64,000 nt of DNA from Tenacibaculum skagerrakense (GTDB lineage: Bacteria; Bacteroidota; Bacteroidia; Flavobacteriales; Flavobacteriaceae): contig NZ_SLXM01000001.1 in the NCBI RefSeq assembly GCF_004345825.1, forward strand, positions 558,001 through 622,000, given 5' to 3'. The position numbers and the translations under genes are program-made. Of the stretch, positions 60,991 to 64,000 are shown one piece after another. The number at the start of each line of letters is the position of its first letter. Within the stretch, counting starts at the first letter, position 1. The notes under the pieces were generated by a model, which saw only the letters and a list, made by a program, of their open reading frames with translations, was not told the origin of the DNA and ran no database searches.

Positions 60991-61911
60991 ATGGCTAAAA
61001 AAACGAAAGATCCAGGTTTTGGATATAGTTCTGCAAAAAATGTTAAAGGGATCATCAATAAAGACGGGACAACCAATATTGTTCATGTTAATAGGCCATT
61101 AAATATTGATGATTTATATACTTTTTTTATTGGATTAAGCTGGTGGAATTTTTTTTTATTTGTTGTTCTTGGATATACGTTAATTAATATCCTTTTTGGA
61201 ATAGTATATGTTATCATAGGTATAGAGCAAATCACTCCAACGAAAGGAACTTTATTGCAAGATTTTTTAAATGGATTTTTCTTTAGTGCGCAAACACTTA
61301 CAACAGTTGGTTATGGAGGTATTGCGCCAAAAGGAATAACCGCTAATATTATAGCAGCATTTGAGGCATTGATTGGGTTAATGAGTTTTTCTTTTATAAC
61401 TGGATTGTTATATGGTAGATTTTCTAAACCAAAAGCAGCGATACGATTTAGTAATAATTTAATTTTAAGAGAATTTAATGAAGGTAGAGCTTTAATGTTT
61501 AGGTTGATGAATAGTAGAAAAACATTAATGATAGAACCAGAGGTTTCAGTAACGTTATCTATGAATGAAGAAGACGAAGAAACCGGCAAATACAAAAGAA
61601 GTTTTTTTGCAATAGACCTTGAACGAAAAAAGATTACCTACTTACCAACCATTTGGACAATCGTTCATATGATTGATGAAAATAGTCCGTTGTATAAGCT
61701 TTCAAATGAGGAAATAGAAAATTTAAATGCAGGTCTATATATATTAGTTCAATACCATGAAGAATCTTTTGGACAAAAAGTATATCAAACATCTTCCTAT
61801 AAATTTACACAAGTTGTATCCAATGTAAAATATACGGCGTCTTCTAGTATAGATGAAGAAGGATATACAGTTTTAGATCACGATAAACTAAGTGAAGTGG
61901 AACCGTTATAA
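60991..61911 (+). CDS. Inward-rectifier (KirBac-type) potassium channel
   Basis: 306 residues: slide helix region, TM1 (about 52-76), pore helix and selectivity filter TVGYG (105-109), TM2 (about 115-140) and a C-terminal immunoglobulin-like cytoplasmic domain (about 150-300; KAAIRFSNNLILREFNEGRA, then RLMNSRKTLMIEPEVSVTL). Two spans plus this Ig domain are diagnostic for the Kir family rather than Kv or KcsA. Tetrameric inner-membrane potassium channel. Confidence 0.93.
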   Translation: MAKKTKDPGFGYSSAKNVKGIINKDGTTNIVHVNRPLNIDDLYTFFIGLSWWNFFLFVVLGYTLINILFGIVYVIIGIEQITPTKGTLLQDFLNGFFFSAQTLTTVGYGGIAPKGITANIIAAFEALIGLMSFSFITGLLYGRFSKPKAAIRFSNNLILREFNEGRALMFRLMNSRKTLMIEPEVSVTLSMNEEDEETGKYKRSFFAIDLERKKITYLPTIWTIVHMIDENSPLYKLSNEEIENLNAGLYILVQYHEESFGQKVYQTSSYKFTQVVSNVKYTASSSIDEEGYTVLDHDKLSEVEPL

Positions 61912-62124
61912 TTAGTGGGTTAAAAGCTTTGATAAAAATAACAGCGCAATTGTAACTGCTAATCCTATGGCAACGTATAAAGCTGAGTTCTGATAATGCT
62001 TTTTGTTATTCTTTGCATCTTTTTTGTAACTAATAACCATCAAAATAACAAAAGCAACTACAAAGATGCTAGCAAATATAATTCTTCCAGTGGTAAACAT
62101 TTTAAAGGCTATTAGTGAAGACAT
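61912..62124 (-). CDS. Hypothetical two-span membrane protein
   Basis: 70 residues with hydrophobic segments at about 14-33 and 47-66 separated by a basic loop (YKKDAKNNKKH). ATG at 62124; a second Met at codon 9 (MFTTGR) is an alternative start. It ends right against the Kir gene (convergent). Small membrane proteins of this sort are common in flavobacteria; no function assigned. Confidence 0.65.
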   Translation of the reverse strand: MSSLIAFKMFTTGRIIFASIFVVAFVILMVISYKKDAKNNKKHYQNSALYVAIGLAVTIALLFLSKLLTH

Positions 62125-62191
62125 AAATTACTTGTTTTAATATAAATTTTGTTACTGTAAACTTTGTATTTTTAGCAAAAGTACTAATTAA

Positions 62192-62908
62192 ATGAAAAAA
62201 GCAATCGTTTTTGGGGCATCATCTGGTATTGGAAAAGAACTTACTGAAGTTTTAATTAAAAATAACTATAAAGTAGCCATAACAGGTAGGCGATTAGATA
62301 AGTTAAAAGAGTTAGCAGATAAATACCCAGACCAAATTAGTATTAAGCAAAATGATATTCAACAGACAGATGAAGTTGAAAAAGTTCTTAATGAAATTGT
62401 AGAAGAGTTTGGAGAAATTGACTTAATAGTTCAGTCTTCTGGTGTAGCTTATATTAACCCTAAGTTAGAGTGGGATAAGGAAGAAGATACAATTTTAACC
62501 AATGTTTTAGGGGTTACCAAACTATACGATTTAGCGTATAATTTATTTAGAAAACAAGGATATGGTCATTTGGCAGGTATTTCATCAATAGCTTCCATTC
62601 GAGGGAATAGGGGAGCGCCTGCTTATTTTTCATCTAAAGCTTATCAGAAAGCATATTTGGAAAGTCTGTACATAAAAACCAAAACGTCTAAAAAAGTTGT
62701 TATCACAGATATTCGACCAGGTTTTGTAGATACTGCAATGGCTGTTGGAGATGGAATTTTTTGGATGGTTCCTTTAGAAAAAGCGGCTAAACAGATTTTT
62801 AATGCTATAAAACGTAAAAAACGAGTGGCTTATATTTCTAAACGATGGGGATTAATAGCTTTTGCGTTAAAGCTTATGCCAGCTTGGTTGTTGAAAAAAG
62901 TCTTTTAA
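62192..62908 (+). CDS. Short-chain dehydrogenase/reductase
   Basis: 238 residues with NAD(P) motif GASSGIGKEL (8-17), the catalytic Ser in AGISSIASIRG and YxxxK in YFSSKAYQK. Classical SDR fold; a hydrophobic C-terminal stretch (FALKLMPAWLLKKV) may touch membrane. Substrate not inferable. Co-directional with the MazG-like gene 44 bp downstream. Confidence 0.92.
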   Translation: MKKAIVFGASSGIGKELTEVLIKNNYKVAITGRRLDKLKELADKYPDQISIKQNDIQQTDEVEKVLNEIVEEFGEIDLIVQSSGVAYINPKLEWDKEEDTILTNVLGVTKLYDLAYNLFRKQGYGHLAGISSIASIRGNRGAPAYFSSKAYQKAYLESLYIKTKTSKKVVITDIRPGFVDTAMAVGDGIFWMVPLEKAAKQIFNAIKRKKRVAYISKRWGLIAFALKLMPAWLLKKVF

Positions 62909-62952
62909 AACGAGAATAAGAAGCATATTTAATATAGAATAAATAGAATAGA

Positions 62953-63342
62953 ATGAAAGAAAAAATTCAAGCAGTTACCGAATTTCATGAAGCTTTTGGT
63001 TTGGGGTTAAACAAAAAACCAACCGTAACAATAGGAGAAGATAGGAAATTACTTCGTTTTAATTTGATGAAAGAGGAAAATGAAGAATATTTTGAAGCTG
63101 TTAAAAACAATGATTTAGTTGAAACAGCTGATGCTTTAGGTGATATGTTATATATCTTATGCGGTACTATTATTGAACATGGAATGCAACATAAAATCGA
63201 TGAGGTTTTTAACGAAATTCAAAAAAGCAACATGAGTAAGCTAGGTGAAAACGGAAAACCAATTTATCGAGAAGATGGTAAGGTGATGAAAGGACCTAAT
63301 TATTTTAAGCCAAATATTAAAGCAATTCTAAACCAAGAGTAA
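62953..63342 (+). CDS. MazG-like nucleotide pyrophosphohydrolase
   Basis: 129 residues. EENEEYFEAVKNNDLVETAD (ExxE pair) and ADALGDMLYILCG (DxxxD) give the four acidic metal ligands of the all-alpha NTP-PPase/PRA-PH superfamily. It probably hydrolyses non-canonical or excess NTPs/dNTPs. Follows the SDR gene, likely co-transcribed. Confidence 0.88.
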   Translation: MKEKIQAVTEFHEAFGLGLNKKPTVTIGEDRKLLRFNLMKEENEEYFEAVKNNDLVETADALGDMLYILCGTIIEHGMQHKIDEVFNEIQKSNMSKLGENGKPIYREDGKVMKGPNYFKPNIKAILNQE

Positions 63343-64000
63343 TTACATTCCTGGCTCATTAAAATTGGTTAAATCAGGTTCTGCAATTTTTTCTAAAGCA
63401 GCTTCAAGTTGTGATACGCTACTCACCATTTTTTCAATATTTCCTTCTTCATCTACAATTAAATGAGTTGGAAATTGACGAACCTGTACTTGGTCTTTCA
63501 TGTAAGATTCTTGGTTAGCAATTACAGGATGTCTAAATTCTTGTTTAGTTAAAAACTGAAGTAATTTATCCGATGTATCTGTAGCCATACTTAAAAATAC
63601 TACATCTTCATATGCTTCGTATTTGTCATACAACTTATTAAGCTTTGGAAATTCATTAACGCTTGCTTTAGAATTTATTTCCCAACAAGTTACTATTACT
63701 ATTTTGCCATTTGTAGACGCACTTGAGAAGCGATTTCCATTAATGTCTGAAAATTTAAATTCAGGTAATTTTTGTCCTATTCGATTAAAGTAAGCATATG
63801 CTATATCAGCCTCTTCTTTAATATGGGTAATTATTTTAGGATTTTTTACATCTTCGATTTTGTATAATTGATACATTACATTAGCAGAAAGTAACTTAAG
63901 AGGAGCAAAACTACCAGAGGTTAAATCACTTAAAAAGTCACCTTTGTTAATTTCCTTACCTTCGTTATCCAATGGAATAAAATCAGAAGACAGGTTGATG
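63343..64000 (-). CDS. TlpA-like redoxin without CXXC (partial, runs off the window)
   Basis: The frame is open through the right edge; only the C-terminal about 219 codons are visible. A helical region is followed by a thioredoxin-fold domain (LPEFKFSDINGNRFSSASTN, IVIVTCWEINSKASVNEFPK, VFLSMATDTSD, VRQFPTHLIVDEEGNI with cis-Pro). The usual WCxxC is replaced by NSKAS, both cysteines being Ser, so it cannot be a dithiol oxidoreductase. Bacteroidota have several such inactive TlpA-like domains. Function unknown. Confidence 0.8.
   Translation of the reverse strand, partial: INLSSDFIPLDNEGKEINKGDFLSDLTSGSFAPLKLLSANVMYQLYKIEDVKNPKIITHIKEEADIAYAYFNRIGQKLPEFKFSDINGNRFSSASTNGKIVIVTCWEINSKASVNEFPKLNKLYDKYEAYEDVVFLSMATDTSDKLLQFLTKQEFRHPVIANQESYMKDQVQVRQFPTHLIVDEEGNIEKMVSSVSQLEAALEKIAEPDLTNFNEPGM

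Overview
The window looks like a chromosomal segment of a low-GC marine-type member of the Flavobacteriaceae (Bacteroidota); Tenacibaculum or Polaribacter relatives are my best guess. The evidence is the gliding/T9SS genes gldB and gldC, two secreted proteins with type A T9SS sorting tails, GLPGLI-family proteins, an HPPK-deoxynucleoside kinase fusion, a DAHP synthase-chorismate mutase fusion, and repeated Bacteroidota -7 elements (TAnnTTTG) with almost no Shine-Dalgarno sequences. Most of the window is core chromosome. Accessory items are one intact IS3-family element, a small radical-SAM peptide locus, an orphan double-glycine peptide and several gene relics.

Layout. 0-5.3 kb: tail of a TPR/LuxR-type regulator, clpP-clpX, dnaG. 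5.5-8.3 kb: a small ORF, nadE, divergent gldB-gldC, a small unknown gene. 8.3-17.5 kb: folK-dNK fusion, T9SS beta-helix protein, pnp-rpsO, lipoprotein, accD, fba. 17.7-25.8 kb: DoxX-like membrane protein, BamA/TamA-type lipoprotein, TrmH-type methyltransferase, radical SAM/SPASM enzyme with a GG-leader precursor, stand-alone dNK. 25.8-33.4 kb: two-component system divergent from an operon of a duplicated-domain secreted protein, two GLPGLI proteins and a TonB-receptor-like barrel, with three 10-bp direct repeats between them. 33.4-39.7 kb: T9SS metallopeptidase, lipB, yceI, dtd, rsgA, DUF5995. 39.7-43.9 kb: the Phe/Tyr operon pheA-aminotransferase-tyrA-DAHPS/CM behind a leader peptide and attenuator. 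44-50.4 kb: a cluster of envelope/stress-type genes (DUF2383, outer membrane protein, patatin, cls, SRAP-like, small membrane protein, rpsU, mscS). 50.4-51.8 kb: IS3-family element next to tRNA-Asp. 51.9-64 kb: DUF58, trxA, metK with a SAM-II-like riboswitch, sppA, lipoprotein, dsbD-like, tag, orphan peptide, decayed genes, Kir channel, SDR, MazG-like protein, redoxin fragment.

Three regulatory systems stand out. (1) A 30-bp element, TGAnATGAG-N12-nnAAATGAA, occurs three times in 3.5 kb, each time exactly 24 nt upstream of a perfect TAnnTTTG -7 element. It precedes the outer membrane protein gene, the small-membrane-protein/SRAP/cls operon and rpsU, which implies one shared activator, possibly of LytTR type. 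(2) The aromatic operon has a 26-codon leader with eight consecutive Phe/Tyr codons (FYFYFYFY) and four RNA segments forming alternative 1:2, 2:3 and 3:4 pairings, a classical attenuator. (3) metK is preceded by an H-type pseudoknot matching SAM-II conserved segments. DnaG and AccD have both lost all four zinc-binding residues, while ClpX, RsgA and Tag keep theirs.
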